The notes under the pieces: generated by a model
Databases searched by the model: none
The model's input: the letters and a program-made list of their open reading frames with translations, nothing else
Told to the model about the DNA's origin: nothing
Origin: JBBKWH01 sp037968855
GTDB taxonomy: Bacteria; Pseudomonadota; Gammaproteobacteria; Pseudomonadales; Moraxellaceae
Assembly (NCBI GenBank): GCA_037968855.1
Contig: JBBKWH010000030.1
Span: forward strand, 1-63,548
Direction of reading: 5' to 3'
DNA length: 63,548 nucleotides
Made by a program: the position numbers and the translations under genes
In this document: in pieces, positions 24,526 to 33,761 of the stretch
How positions within the stretch are numbered: position 1 is the stretch's first letter
Layout: each line of letters begins with the position of its first letter

Positions 24526-24936
24526 CTATTGCGCTGGCTCACTGACAAAGGCCAAGTCGGTTAAACCGGCTTGGCTGGCACGGGCCAACACTTGTGCCAG
24601 CGTGTCATAACGCGCGTCTTTGTCGGTGCGTAGTTGTAACGATGGCTTGGGTGTGGCAGTGCTGGCCTCGGCCATCCGTTGCTCTAGCTCAATCAGGCTG
24701 ACCGTGCTGTCATTCCAAAAAACTTGGCCGCCGGCATCAATGCTTAGATTGATGATGTCGGGTTTATCCTGCATTGGCGCAGCATCGGCTTTGGGCAAAC
24801 TCAGCGGCACAGCCGGATTAATCACGGTTGCGGTGACCAAAAAGATAATCATCAGCACCAGCATAATGTCGATCAATGGGATCAAGTTGATCTCGGTCAT
24901 GCCTTGCTCGGCATCATCCCCCAAATGAAACGCCAT
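24526..24936 (-). CDS. exbD: ExbD, biopolymer transport protein
   Basis: A 136-residue protein with one membrane segment (about residues 17-38, LIPLIDIMLVLMIIFLVT) containing the conserved Asp that conducts protons. A periplasmic domain follows. With ExbB it uses the proton gradient to energise TonB. Its start overlaps the exbB stop (TAATG). Confidence 0.95.
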   Translation of the reverse strand: MAFHLGDDAEQGMTEINLIPLIDIMLVLMIIFLVTATVINPAVPLSLPKADAAPMQDKPDIINLSIDAGGQVFWNDSTVSLIELEQRMAEASTATPKPSLQLRTDKDARYDTLAQVLARASQAGLTDLAFVSEPAQ

Positions 24937-25577
24937 TACAGCGCACTCCCCGCCAACTGACCGCTTTTTTGATCAGCATTGCTTTTTTCATTGCTTGTGC
25001 TGGTCGCATGGTTCGGTACAGCAGGCAACACTTGCGCCATCAAAATACTATGTGCTTGATCATGTAAGCCATGCATCAGCCGACGATTCAGACGCAGGCA
25101 AACGTTGTAGCCCAACACCGCCGGAATCGCCACCGCCAAGCCCAAGCCGGTCATGATTAAGGCTTCGCCGACTGGCCCAGCCACCTGACCTAGCCCCGCC
25201 TGACCGCTTTGACCAATCGCAGCCAAGGCATGAAAAATCCCCCAGACTGTGCCAAACAACCCCACAAATGGCGCAATAGCCGCAATCGATCCCAACACCG
25301 CAAGGCCGCGCTCAGTCTGCAAACGGGTGCGCGCCATTTGTTGCAAAAGGGCTTGTTCGGCCACCGCTTGACGTTGTTCTGGCGCAAGGCCTTGCATACG
25401 TGGACGCAGTTTGCTTACCGATTGCGTCAGCAACGTGAGTGACTTTGGCCCCAGTTGGCGCGTGTCTAAAATGCGCAGCAGCAACACACACCACGTCAGT
25501 ATCGACATGACAATCAAAATGATAAATAACGACTGGCTCAGCAAGTCAGTATGTTGCCAATACATGGAGAGGTTCAT
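24936..25577 (-). CDS. exbB: ExbB, MotA/TolQ-type proton channel
   Basis: A 213-residue protein with three membrane segments (about residues 12-32, 100-125 and 145-165). The signature GLFGTVWGIFHAL with VGEALIMTGLGLAVAIPAVLGYN matches ExbB/TolQ. It forms a pentamer around ExbD. The gene lies 4 bp after tonB in the order tonB-exbB-exbD. Confidence 0.95.
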   Translation of the reverse strand: MNLSMYWQHTDLLSQSLFIILIVMSILTWCVLLLRILDTRQLGPKSLTLLTQSVSKLRPRMQGLAPEQRQAVAEQALLQQMARTRLQTERGLAVLGSIAAIAPFVGLFGTVWGIFHALAAIGQSGQAGLGQVAGPVGEALIMTGLGLAVAIPAVLGYNVCLRLNRRLMHGLHDQAHSILMAQVLPAVPNHATSTSNEKSNADQKSGQLAGSAL

Positions 25578-25581
25578 CGGA

Positions 25582-26370
25582 CTATTCCTCGTCGAGGGTA
25601 AATTCTAGGGGCATCGGCACATAGACCGGCTGCGCCACACCGTTTTCACGGTAGGGATAAAAAACAGCGTTTTGGGCAATTTTGAGTGCCGCACGATCCA
25701 ACGAGCGGCTACCTGAAGACGATAAAATCACCGCTTCTTGTACATGGCCCGACGTGTCAATCAACACCCGCACCAGCACACGGCCTTGCTCGCCACGCGC
25801 ACGCGCAGACGCTGGATAGATCAATTCTGGCTGGCGCTTATACGCCACGCCTTGCACGGTTTTTGGCATGGCTGGCGCACTAGATGCTGGTGGTGTAACG
25901 GATGGCGTAACGGGTGGTGGTGTCGGTTCAACAGGCGGTGCCACTGGTGCGGGTGCAACCGGCGTGACGCTCACAGACGTTTGTACCGTCTCAACGGTAT
26001 TCACAGATTCACTAGGAGCGGTGGTACTGAGTACTGGCTTGGGCTTAGGCTGGACCACCGGTTTGGGCTGAGGCTTTGGCTGTGCCTTGACCACTGGCAC
26101 GACTTTGGGTTTAACGGGTTTTGGCTTGACCACCGGCACGCTTTTGGGTTTGGGTACTGGCTGAGCGATTGGCTCTGGTGGAGCCTCAACAGGTGTGACC
26201 CAACGAATCGCAATCGGTTCTGGCTCAACAATGGGTGCAATCGCTACAGGCTTAACCATCATCAGTGCCACACCAACACCCACATGCAGTGCGGCAACGG
26301 CCGTACAGACTGCGGTTAAACGCGACCAATGCGGCGCGGTATCAGCACGAATGATCTGTGCAGTTGTCAT
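25582..26370 (-). CDS. tonB: TonB energy transducer
   Basis: A 262-residue protein. A single membrane anchor (about residues 18-40) is followed by a long Pro/Lys/Val-rich linker that spans the periplasm (repeats such as KPKPVKPKVV) and a C-terminal domain with YPASARARGEQGRVLVRVLID, SSSGSRSLDRAAL and the YPYRENG turn. It transfers proton-motive energy to receptors such as the two encoded nearby. A near-perfect Fur box lies 132 bp upstream of its start. Confidence 0.95.
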   Translation of the reverse strand: MTTAQIIRADTAPHWSRLTAVCTAVAALHVGVGVALMMVKPVAIAPIVEPEPIAIRWVTPVEAPPEPIAQPVPKPKSVPVVKPKPVKPKVVPVVKAQPKPQPKPVVQPKPKPVLSTTAPSESVNTVETVQTSVSVTPVAPAPVAPPVEPTPPPVTPSVTPPASSAPAMPKTVQGVAYKRQPELIYPASARARGEQGRVLVRVLIDTSGHVQEAVILSSSGSRSLDRAALKIAQNAVFYPYRENGVAQPVYVPMPLEFTLDEE

Positions 26371-26501
26371 GATGCCAAACCTTGCCTTTTCGGCCGTTAC
26401 TCAATCCAAACATGGTAGAACGCAAGGCAACCCTGCCTAGCTCATGCCGCTGCAACGTATAGTCAACAGGCAGCAGATCGTAGAATGAAACGAATTATAA
26501 A

Positions 26502-26516
26502 TGATAATTATTATTA
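26502..26516. promoter_or_regulatory. Fur box upstream of tonB-exbB-exbD
   Basis: TGATAAT-T-ATTATTA fits the 7-1-7 consensus TGATAATnATTATCA with one mismatch. It lies in an AT-rich stretch between the 3' end of piuC and tonB. Repression by Fe-Fur is inferred. Confidence 0.75.
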
Positions 26517-26628
26517 TTTATAATAAAAGAAATCTCTGTAAAATGTTGCAGCCTCTGCCGTGTGCCCAAACGCTCACCTACAAATAATGGCCTCAACGTG
26601 GATCATCACATACGCCAGCGGTGAGGGA

Positions 26629-27315
26629 TTAAACCTCGGCCCACATGCGCAGCAGATTATGATATGTGCCGGTTAAGCGCACCTTGGATGCCGTGATATC
26701 TGCCTCTGAACTTGAGGCCAGTTGTTGCACCGACAGATCTAAATTAAACAAGAGTTCACGCTGCGCTTGATCTCGAATCATGCTCTGGATCCAAAAAAAT
26801 GCAGCAACACGCTGGCCACGAGTCACCGGTCGAATATGGTGAACTGTGGTTGCCGGATACAAAATCATATCCCCTGCCGCAAGCTTAATCGCCTGTGGCC
26901 CACCTGCCTCATCCATCACCAATTCGCCGCCGTCATACTCGTCTGGCTCGCTCAAAAACAAAGTCGCCGACAAATCCGTACGCAAGTAGCGACCCGTCAA
27001 TGGATCAAGGCGAATGGCGTTATCGACATGGTTGCCAAAGTCCATGCCGGTATCGTAACGATTAAACAATGGCGGATAAATTCGGCTGGGTAATGCCGCA
27101 CTAATAAAGGTCGGATGACGCTCTAGCTGTGCGGTAATCAACTCACCCAGCGACACGGCCAGCGGATGATCCTGCGGCAATTGCAGATTACGTTTGACCT
27201 GACCGGACTGATGTCCGGCGGTCACTTTGCCATCGGCCCAATCGGCGGTATCGAGTTGTTGACGTGCCGCAACAACCTGTTCGGCAGACAACACATCAGC
27301 AATACGAATCAACAT
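26629..27315 (-). CDS. piuC: Fe(II)/2-oxoglutarate-dependent dioxygenase PiuC (PKHD-type)
   Basis: A 228-residue protein of the YbiX/PiuC family. The metal-binding HxD motif is in FGNHVDNAIR; the distal His and the 2-oxoglutarate Arg are in TTVHHIRPVTRGQR. The strand TDLSATLFLSEPDEYDGGELVM is typical. PiuC is usually encoded after the catecholate receptor PiuA/Fiu, and its substrate is unknown. It follows piuA by about 100 bp on the same strand. Confidence 0.92.
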   Translation of the reverse strand: MLIRIADVLSAEQVVAARQQLDTADWADGKVTAGHQSGQVKRNLQLPQDHPLAVSLGELITAQLERHPTFISAALPSRIYPPLFNRYDTGMDFGNHVDNAIRLDPLTGRYLRTDLSATLFLSEPDEYDGGELVMDEAGGPQAIKLAAGDMILYPATTVHHIRPVTRGQRVAAFFWIQSMIRDQAQRELLFNLDLSVQQLASSSEADITASKVRLTGTYHNLLRMWAEV

Positions 27316-27350
27316 GTTCGGGCCTTCCTGTTTTAACGCTCAACCATCAA

Positions 27351-27419
27351 TTAATCGTGGCTGTGATGGTGGTGATATTGCTTCTGGCAACCATGTGCAT
27401 CACAACCACCATGCTGCAC
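27351..27419 (-). CDS. Possible 22-residue His/Cys-rich peptide between piuA and piuC
   Basis: The frame opens with GTG directly after the piuA stop (TAAGTG) and runs 22 codons. It has two Cys (GGCD, HGCQ) and a His-rich tail (YHHHHSHD). Position and composition suggest a metal-binding peptide translated by re-initiation after piuA. No clear ribosome-binding site is visible, and a frame this short can occur by chance. A second reading frame over the same bases has no such pattern. Confidence 0.35.
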   Translation of the reverse strand: MQHGGCDAHGCQKQYHHHHSHD

Positions 27420-29531
27420 TTAGAAGCGATAGGTCAACGACAGTTGCGCGGTACGACCCTCTGCCGGAACCGCACGACCACCCGATACTTCTTCGTAGAT
27501 GGTTTCATCAGACAGATTTTTTAGGTTTAAGCGCAAGTCATAGGCGGGCTGACGATACGCAACGGTTGCATCAAGGCGAGTATAGCTAGGCACAGTCAGC
27601 GTGCCATAGTTGTTGGCATAGCGCTCGCCCATATAGAACAAGCCACCGCCCACCTGCCAATCTGCGGTCAGATCGTACATACTCCACAACGATGCACTGC
27701 TTTTTGGGGTATTCGAGATCTCATGACCCTGCTCATAGATACCGCTGCTGCTGTCATTACTTTTGACAATCTCTGAATCTAGATAGGCATAGCTGGCCAG
27801 CATTTTCCACTGCGGGGTGATCTGACCGTTGACCTCAAGCTCTGCACCGCGTACACGGGCCTCGCCATCCAATGCGTTCACGCTTGCATCTAGTGGATCT
27901 GCGGTACGCATATTGGTTTTGGTGGTGTCAAAAATCGCGGTGTTGATGCCCAAGCGATCATTCATAAACAACCACTTTGCCCCAAGCTCAATGGTACGGC
28001 TTTCTTCTGGGTCTAGATTGGCATCGGAGGTACGAACTGTCAGGGTATCGGCTGACGGGTTAAACGCCGTGCCATAAGACAGGTAATACGAGGCGTTGGC
28101 CTGTGGCTGAAACACCACACCGGTGCGATAACTCAACATGGTATCGGCTTGAGAAAGTTCGCTCACCCCTGCGGTGGCAGAATTCACCGTGTAGGTGGCA
28201 TCAAAACGATCCCAGCGCAAACCCGCCAACACTTGCCACTGCTCATTTAGCTTGATTTGATCTTGCAGATATAGCGACTGACTGTCTGCCGTGGTTGACG
28301 CAGTCGAGGCGTATTCGCGGGTTGCACCTGCCAGCGAGTCGTTTGGATTTGGATTCGTCAAATCCGCATTCGGCAAGCCAGACCAGTTATAACGGGTCAG
28401 CTCCGACGTCTCACGGCCTAGCTCTAAGCCAGCCAAGACCATGTGCTTCCAGCCCATCGCATCACGAATCTTCCACACCAACTCGGATTGGTTAAACAGG
28501 TTTTCATCTTCAATCGTGCGTTCACGACGCTGGCGCGCAACCACCACATCAGCATACGGCTTGCCCGCCTCACTCGCAGCAATCCGCACAGGACTTGGCA
28601 AGGCGGTCACATCCGCATGCCCATAAGACAACTGATTATTAAAGGTCAGCGCTTTATTGATTTTGTGCTCAGCACGCAAAATCAACTGCTCGGTCTCTTG
28701 CTCATACTTGTCGCTGCTAAACCCATAAAAGTTATCTTTGCTAACCTTGGCTGGCTCACCATTGATAAACGGCACACCATAATCGGGCACGTCATCGCTT
28801 TTTTGCAGCATCAATGTGGCGGTGACTTTGGTTTGATCGGATAACTTGGCCAAACCACTCAACAACACGCCCGATTTTTCGTGCTCGACCACGTTACGAG
28901 TGCTGTCACTTTTTTGACCGTAGGCCACCACACGACCGTAGATATCATCCGCCAATTGCTCATTGATATCGGCAGTCACGCGACCATAGCTTTCTGTGCC
29001 AATGGACGCCCCCACTTCGCGGTGGCTATCTGCTTGTGCATGTTTAATGCTTTGGTTAATCACACCACCCACGCCCCCACGACCAAAAGCCATGGCCGAC
29101 GAGCCTTTGAGCACCTCGACATTTTGCACAAATGCAGTATCGCGGCTGACTTGGGCACGATCACGCAAGCCATCAACAAATACATCGGTACGAGCGCTAA
29201 AGCCACGCAAGTTAATGCTATCTCCAATCGCACCACCCTCACCTGCCGAAAACGTCAAACCCGCGACGTTCTTTAAGGCGTCTTTAAGCGTGGTGGCGTT
29301 TTGGCTTTTCATCACTTGATCAGAGATGACATTGACCGCTTGCGGGGTATCTTTTAACGCCGTTGGTGTATGCAATGCCGTGCGGGTTTCTTGTTCTTTT
29401 TCGGCACTAACCTTTAACGTTGGCAAAGCATTGGCAGATGAATCAACCATCACATCTGCATGTGGTGCGGCGTTCGCACCCAGTGCAATTCCTGACAACA
29501 ACAATGGAAACAAAGAGGTATTCGCGTTCAT
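27420..29531 (-). CDS. piuA: PiuA/Fiu-type TonB-dependent siderophore receptor
   Basis: A 703-residue outer-membrane receptor. The start MNANTSLFP has GGGGA 8 bases upstream; the frame continues 5 codons further to a TTG. The signal peptide ends near ANA. The plug domain includes TPQAVNVISDQVM, LRGFSARTDVFVDGLRDRAQ and VEVLKGSSAMAFGRGGVGGVIN. The barrel ends with aromatic LTYRF. The set resembles receptors for catecholate siderophores and monocatechols. Homologues also admit siderophore-linked beta-lactams. The promoter region shares Fur boxes with the divergent receptor gene. Confidence 0.93.
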   Translation of the reverse strand: MNANTSLFPLLLSGIALGANAAPHADVMVDSSANALPTLKVSAEKEQETRTALHTPTALKDTPQAVNVISDQVMKSQNATTLKDALKNVAGLTFSAGEGGAIGDSINLRGFSARTDVFVDGLRDRAQVSRDTAFVQNVEVLKGSSAMAFGRGGVGGVINQSIKHAQADSHREVGASIGTESYGRVTADINEQLADDIYGRVVAYGQKSDSTRNVVEHEKSGVLLSGLAKLSDQTKVTATLMLQKSDDVPDYGVPFINGEPAKVSKDNFYGFSSDKYEQETEQLILRAEHKINKALTFNNQLSYGHADVTALPSPVRIAASEAGKPYADVVVARQRRERTIEDENLFNQSELVWKIRDAMGWKHMVLAGLELGRETSELTRYNWSGLPNADLTNPNPNDSLAGATREYASTASTTADSQSLYLQDQIKLNEQWQVLAGLRWDRFDATYTVNSATAGVSELSQADTMLSYRTGVVFQPQANASYYLSYGTAFNPSADTLTVRTSDANLDPEESRTIELGAKWLFMNDRLGINTAIFDTTKTNMRTADPLDASVNALDGEARVRGAELEVNGQITPQWKMLASYAYLDSEIVKSNDSSSGIYEQGHEISNTPKSSASLWSMYDLTADWQVGGGLFYMGERYANNYGTLTVPSYTRLDATVAYRQPAYDLRLNLKNLSDETIYEEVSGGRAVPAEGRTAQLSLTYRF

Positions 29532-29580
29532 CAGACAATTCCCCAAGCATAGAATGATATATTTCGGCGCGAATCATAAT

Positions 29581-29595
29581 TGATAACAATTATCA
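29581..29595. promoter_or_regulatory. Fur box between the divergent receptor genes (piuA side)
   Basis: TGATAAC-A-ATTATCA matches the 7-1-7 consensus with one mismatch, 50 bp from the piuA start. It could repress both divergent promoters. Confidence 0.8.
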
Positions 29596-29612
29596 TTAGC
29601 AACATTAAAGAC

Positions 29613-29626
29613 GAATAATTCTCATT
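29613..29626. promoter_or_regulatory. Second Fur-box-like site between the receptor genes
   Basis: GAATAATTCTCATT equals the right-hand 14 bases of the classic arrangement GAGAATAATTCTCAT-type site; its left arm is degenerate (AAGAC). It is 17 bp from the first box, so two Fur dimers could bind side by side. Confidence 0.6.
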
Positions 29627-29766
29627 TATTTATGGAATTTCTTCATCATTGATCGGCATAATCCGCCGCGCCAAAGGATCTGATCGGCTGTATCCACCCA
29701 TCAAACGATGGCAACATCCATGCCCATGACTCTGGTTTTTCTTTCTTTTTTTGGAGTGCTCTTGCG

Positions 29767-31842
29767 ATGAAACGACGTTTATCGCCGGTGATCGTTCTCA
29801 CCTTGACTCAAGTCGGCCTTGTTCCTGTGGTCATGGCTGCCGATGACACCGTAAAAGAGCCAGCCGCGACAGCCCCTGTCAGCAGCGAGCCAAATGTCAG
29901 CACTCAAGCCCCTTTGAATACCCTGACGATCCGAGCAACCACAGAAAAGCCCAAAGAAATCAGTGCCATCCAAAAAATCACCATTAGCCAAGCCGAAATG
30001 CTGCGCTATGGTGACACCTCAGTTGAAGACAGCCTTCGACGTGCGGCGGGCATTCAGATGGGGAGCAGCGGCGGGCCAAATAAAGCCAAATTTAGAGGTG
30101 GCGGTGCGCCCACCATTTTGATCAATGGTGAGGCGGTTCAAGGCGGTCGACGTGCTGCTAGCAGCCTGATCGACACCTTTACGCCCGATATGCTCGACCG
30201 AATTGAAGTCACCAAACAAGCCAGCGTCACACAAGGCTCTGTGGCCGCAGGTGGCGTGATTAATATCATTTTAAAAGATCCCCGCAACAGCAAACTTGGT
30301 GGCGTGATTAAGGTCGGCTATGGCGACAATCAACGCGACAAACAAAGCAGCAACCAGCAACAAACCAACCTTCAGCTCGATGGCCGACAAGGCAAGTTTG
30401 GCTATAGCCTGTCTGCCAATGATCGACAATCCGAGCGGACTGCCATCACCGAACTGACTCGCGTGGACAGTCATGGCGACCGACTCACCACCGAACAAAC
30501 CCGCCAATCTGATGGCGGGTTTCGCATGATTTCGCCACGGCTTGAGTACGAATGGAGCAAAGATAACAAAGGCTTTGCCGATATTTTTTATGGTGAGCAT
30601 CGCAACGAGAGCCAAAGCAGCAGCGAATATCAACAAAAAGACAGCGATAACCTGCGGCTTAATGTTCGGCTAGAACAAAAGCACGGCGACCGTGAAGACA
30701 AATGGCGTGTCTCAGGTCAGTGGGAAAACGAACAGCAAACCACCCAATCTAGCTCGGCTAATCTCATCCCTTACATCGATGAGACCAGCAATGAGTACAA
30801 AGTCAGCTATGCTGGCAGCCAAAAATTTGGCGACTCGCATCAGCTTAAGTTTGGTATAGAAACCGAACAAGAACGGCTACGCAGCAACATTGAACCCACT
30901 CTGACAGAGCAAAGCCAAGCACTGTATCTAGAGGAAAACAGGAAGATTAGCGATCAACACACCGTCACGGCAGGACTACGCCAAGAGTGGCTCAAACGTA
31001 GCGGACTGATCGACTACAGCGATGACAGCTTAAGCCCTGCGTTGGCCTATCGCTACCAAATCGACCCTAGCAATCCGGCATGGGCCATTCAAGTCGGGTA
31101 TAGCCAATCCCAGCGCACTCCCCGCACCAACGACCTCTCTCCGACAGTTTCGCTGTCGACCAGTGCCGATGCTGGTAGCCTGAACAATCCGGACAAAGGC
31201 GGTAATCCAGCATTACGATCAGAGTCGATCCAAGCACTAGAAAGCACACTGGGCTACAACAGCCCTGATGGTGGCTTTAATCTGACCGTGTTTCGGCGGG
31301 ATATTAGCGACTACATTGAGCGTGTGGTGGCGCTAGAAGCAGATCGTTATGTCGAACGACCACAAAACCAATCGCAAGCGCTGGCCACGGGCGTCGAGTT
31401 AGAAGGTCGCTGGGCCTTTAAACGCACGGGAGGGCACTCTTTAATGCTCAATGGCCAACTGTCGACGATTCGCGCCGAAGTGCAGCAAAGCGGTCAAGCC
31501 GACCGTCTGGCCAATGACGTTGCGCCCTATACCACCAGCCTTGGTCTGTCTTATCAGTATCAACCATGGCGCTGGTCCAGCAACCTCAACATTGGCTACC
31601 AACCATCCTATACACGACAGTTGGATGATCAGCCCTATACCCGCCATCAAAACGCCCGTACCAATCTAGATATTTCCACCACTAAACGCTTTGATCAAGG
31701 CTGGGCCATGACCGTCTCAGCACGCAACTTGCTGGCCACCGATCAAATCGAACAACTCACCGACGAAAACGGCGAGCTATATCAACGTCGGCAGGCCGAA
31801 TCTGTCCCTAACATTTTGCTGACCGTCGAAAAACGCTTTTAA
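29767..31842 (+). CDS. TonB-dependent outer-membrane receptor
   Basis: A 691-residue receptor with a signal peptide (to about residue 24). The plug region starts with QKITISQAEML (a TonB-box-like stretch may lie before it) and includes VEDSLRRAAGIQM, GGGAPTILINGEAV, IEVTKQASVTQGSVAAGGVINI. The barrel ends in VEKRF. It is not of the classic catecholate type. The neighbouring iron genes and Fur boxes suggest an iron chelate as ligand. GGAG lies 10 bases before the start. Confidence 0.9.
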   Translation: MKRRLSPVIVLTLTQVGLVPVVMAADDTVKEPAATAPVSSEPNVSTQAPLNTLTIRATTEKPKEISAIQKITISQAEMLRYGDTSVEDSLRRAAGIQMGSSGGPNKAKFRGGGAPTILINGEAVQGGRRAASSLIDTFTPDMLDRIEVTKQASVTQGSVAAGGVINIILKDPRNSKLGGVIKVGYGDNQRDKQSSNQQQTNLQLDGRQGKFGYSLSANDRQSERTAITELTRVDSHGDRLTTEQTRQSDGGFRMISPRLEYEWSKDNKGFADIFYGEHRNESQSSSEYQQKDSDNLRLNVRLEQKHGDREDKWRVSGQWENEQQTTQSSSANLIPYIDETSNEYKVSYAGSQKFGDSHQLKFGIETEQERLRSNIEPTLTEQSQALYLEENRKISDQHTVTAGLRQEWLKRSGLIDYSDDSLSPALAYRYQIDPSNPAWAIQVGYSQSQRTPRTNDLSPTVSLSTSADAGSLNNPDKGGNPALRSESIQALESTLGYNSPDGGFNLTVFRRDISDYIERVVALEADRYVERPQNQSQALATGVELEGRWAFKRTGGHSLMLNGQLSTIRAEVQQSGQADRLANDVAPYTTSLGLSYQYQPWRWSSNLNIGYQPSYTRQLDDQPYTRHQNARTNLDISTTKRFDQGWAMTVSARNLLATDQIEQLTDENGELYQRRQAESVPNILLTVEKRF

Positions 31843-31897
31843 GACCCACAGCCACGCTGGCTCATGCCTCATGGAATGAGTCAGCGCAGCACCGCCA

Positions 31898-32905
31898 TTA
31901 CTCGTCGGGCATTGCACAATCAAATCCACTGGACTGCTGCTGACAACGCAAACGCTTTAAAATGCGCGCCATCTTACTATTATAGGTGCCATCTTTCACC
32001 AAGTTCATCCGCATCTCACGCATAATGCGCTGATAACCCAATTGATCGTCAGCCGAAATGTCCACCCAACGATTAGCCGGAATGTCCGCCTCTGCTTGGT
32101 GAGCCAATTTCAGCATGCGTGGTAACTGACCTAGCATCCAATCTCGGCTTTGAGCAGCAAACTCGGTCGAAAACTTTGTTCGATCAATAATCAACGCCTG
32201 ACTGAGCAGAATCAGCGGAAAACGCGTGACCGCACCATACGGCCCCATGCCCACGCCCAACTCTAAAGGTCGGTAAGCCATAGCAGGTGCCGGAATCATA
32301 TCCAGATTACCCGCATTAAATAGACCATTAAAATTACCCCCCGTCAGCGGTACGGCCTTCGCCCCAATCCGATTAATCAGCCGCGCTTGTAATGGATCGC
32401 TCGCCAACACACCCACAGACTTACCAGCCATCTCTTTTAGCGAGGTCACCGGACGATCATGACTAAAAAAATATACCAAGCCCAATGGCACCGCACCTGC
32501 CAACGCATACGAGCCTTCGGTCATTTCAGCTTTTAACTTTGGATTGACCAAGACGTGATACGCCTGCTTGGCCACCGTGTAATTTGGCACTGCGCCAACG
32601 GCATTTAAGGTGCCAACAAACTGATTAAATGGCCTTGCACTTAGATCCGTCACAAACATGCCCACACACTGACCTGCTTTAAACGACTGTACTGCCTCGC
32701 TCTCCTCTTTAAGTGCCTTTAATGTCACATTTGCGCCCCATTTCTGGCTCACCAACTGAAAATCTTGCATCAAGCCATAACTATCACCCGATGCCCCAGC
32801 CGGATCAAACACACAGATAGTTTGGGGAGCGGCATATACTGAACCAAGTCCTAATACACTCACCACAACCGACAGCGCAACACGCGACTTAGATATAGAC
32901 CGCAT
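31898..32905 (-). CDS. Putative periplasmic solute-binding protein (DUF6091-like)
   Basis: A 335-residue protein. The start has GGAG 8 bases upstream. The signal peptide ends near VYA. The mature protein resembles TRAP-type or phosphonate-type binding proteins: TICVFDPAGASGDSY, then a segment with KSVGVLASDPLQARLI and LDMIPAPAMAYRPLELG. I recall this type as DUF6091 in Acinetobacter, without a known ligand. No transporter subunit lies nearby. It is convergent with the receptor gene at 56 bp. Confidence 0.7.
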   Translation of the reverse strand: MRSISKSRVALSVVVSVLGLGSVYAAPQTICVFDPAGASGDSYGLMQDFQLVSQKWGANVTLKALKEESEAVQSFKAGQCVGMFVTDLSARPFNQFVGTLNAVGAVPNYTVAKQAYHVLVNPKLKAEMTEGSYALAGAVPLGLVYFFSHDRPVTSLKEMAGKSVGVLASDPLQARLINRIGAKAVPLTGGNFNGLFNAGNLDMIPAPAMAYRPLELGVGMGPYGAVTRFPLILLSQALIIDRTKFSTEFAAQSRDWMLGQLPRMLKLAHQAEADIPANRWVDISADDQLGYQRIMREMRMNLVKDGTYNSKMARILKRLRCQQQSSGFDCAMPDE

Positions 32906-33088
32906 CACCAATACTCCAAAGCATGAACAATGCGCACATATCTAAGCTGAATTCATTACTATATCTACAACAAATCGACAAACGCCGTTACTTCACTTAT
33001 CAATCAAAAGAATAAAAACCTAAGCCCATGTTTTTTAAGTTATTAAAGTCTAGGTTAAATCACCATTAAATATCAGGATATTCTGGAT

Positions 33089-33760
33089 TCAAAAAGCACC
33101 AAAATAAAACAAAATAAATATAAAAAACACACTTGTGCCCGTTAGCCACAAGCTGGTCGATAATCGCTTCTTTAGACTAAAAAACAAAATATATCCCGCC
33201 AACGACAACAATAAGATCAGCACAGCACTAATATCAATCAACCAACGCCATGTCGAACCTACATTTTTGCCGCGATGCAAATCATTGAGTGTGCTCACCA
33301 CAGTTGCCGCAGAGGTCACCACATCAATCTGACCGGTTTGTATGTCCAACGTCAGGTCTGTTTGACCCATTGGCCCTTCCAAACGAACCATCCATTCGTC
33401 ATCAATCCACTCGCTACTTTTGAGTCGCCCTAACAGTGGACTCTGGCCACGCACCTCAGCCAGAACCTGATCGGTTGGGTTTTCAAGCGGTGCAATCCTC
33501 TGTAGCACCGCAGGCGACAAACGCAACTGCTGTACCTGTTCAGGGCCAGTATCTGACTCAAACCATTCTGGGTGGTTCAGCAATAATCCGGTGAGCGAAA
33601 AAAACATCAGCACCAAAAACGCAAAAGCTGATAACCACGAATGGACATGCCGTGCATGCCGATAAAAATCGGTTTTACGGTAGCCACGCGTCGCCTGACG
33701 TTGTACGGGTTTGCTTACCGGCGGTGTCATTGGCGACACCGGCTGCTGCAGACTAGACAT
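33089..33760 (-). CDS. PepSY-associated membrane protein
   Basis: A 223-residue inner-membrane protein with three membrane segments (about residues 42-61, 175-195 and 205-221) and a periplasmic domain between the first two. HARHVHSWLS at the first segment and LNDLHRGKNVGSTWRWLIDISAV before the second are marks of PepSY-TM proteins; the His residues may bind haem or metal. The periplasmic segment DVVTSAAT (Asp146-Thr153) looks somewhat like an ApbE flavinylation site. It follows the ApbE-DUF2271 gene by one base, so the two are coupled. Confidence 0.85.
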   Translation of the reverse strand: MSSLQQPVSPMTPPVSKPVQRQATRGYRKTDFYRHARHVHSWLSAFAFLVLMFFSLTGLLLNHPEWFESDTGPEQVQQLRLSPAVLQRIAPLENPTDQVLAEVRGQSPLLGRLKSSEWIDDEWMVRLEGPMGQTDLTLDIQTGQIDVVTSAATVVSTLNDLHRGKNVGSTWRWLIDISAVLILLLSLAGYILFFSLKKRLSTSLWLTGTSVFFIFILFYFGAF

Positions 33761-33761
33761 A

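Noticed and set aside
25738..26319. Trp/His/Arg-rich plus-strand frame opposite tonB
   Set aside because: Its odd composition is the mirror of the Pro/Lys/Val-rich TonB linker.
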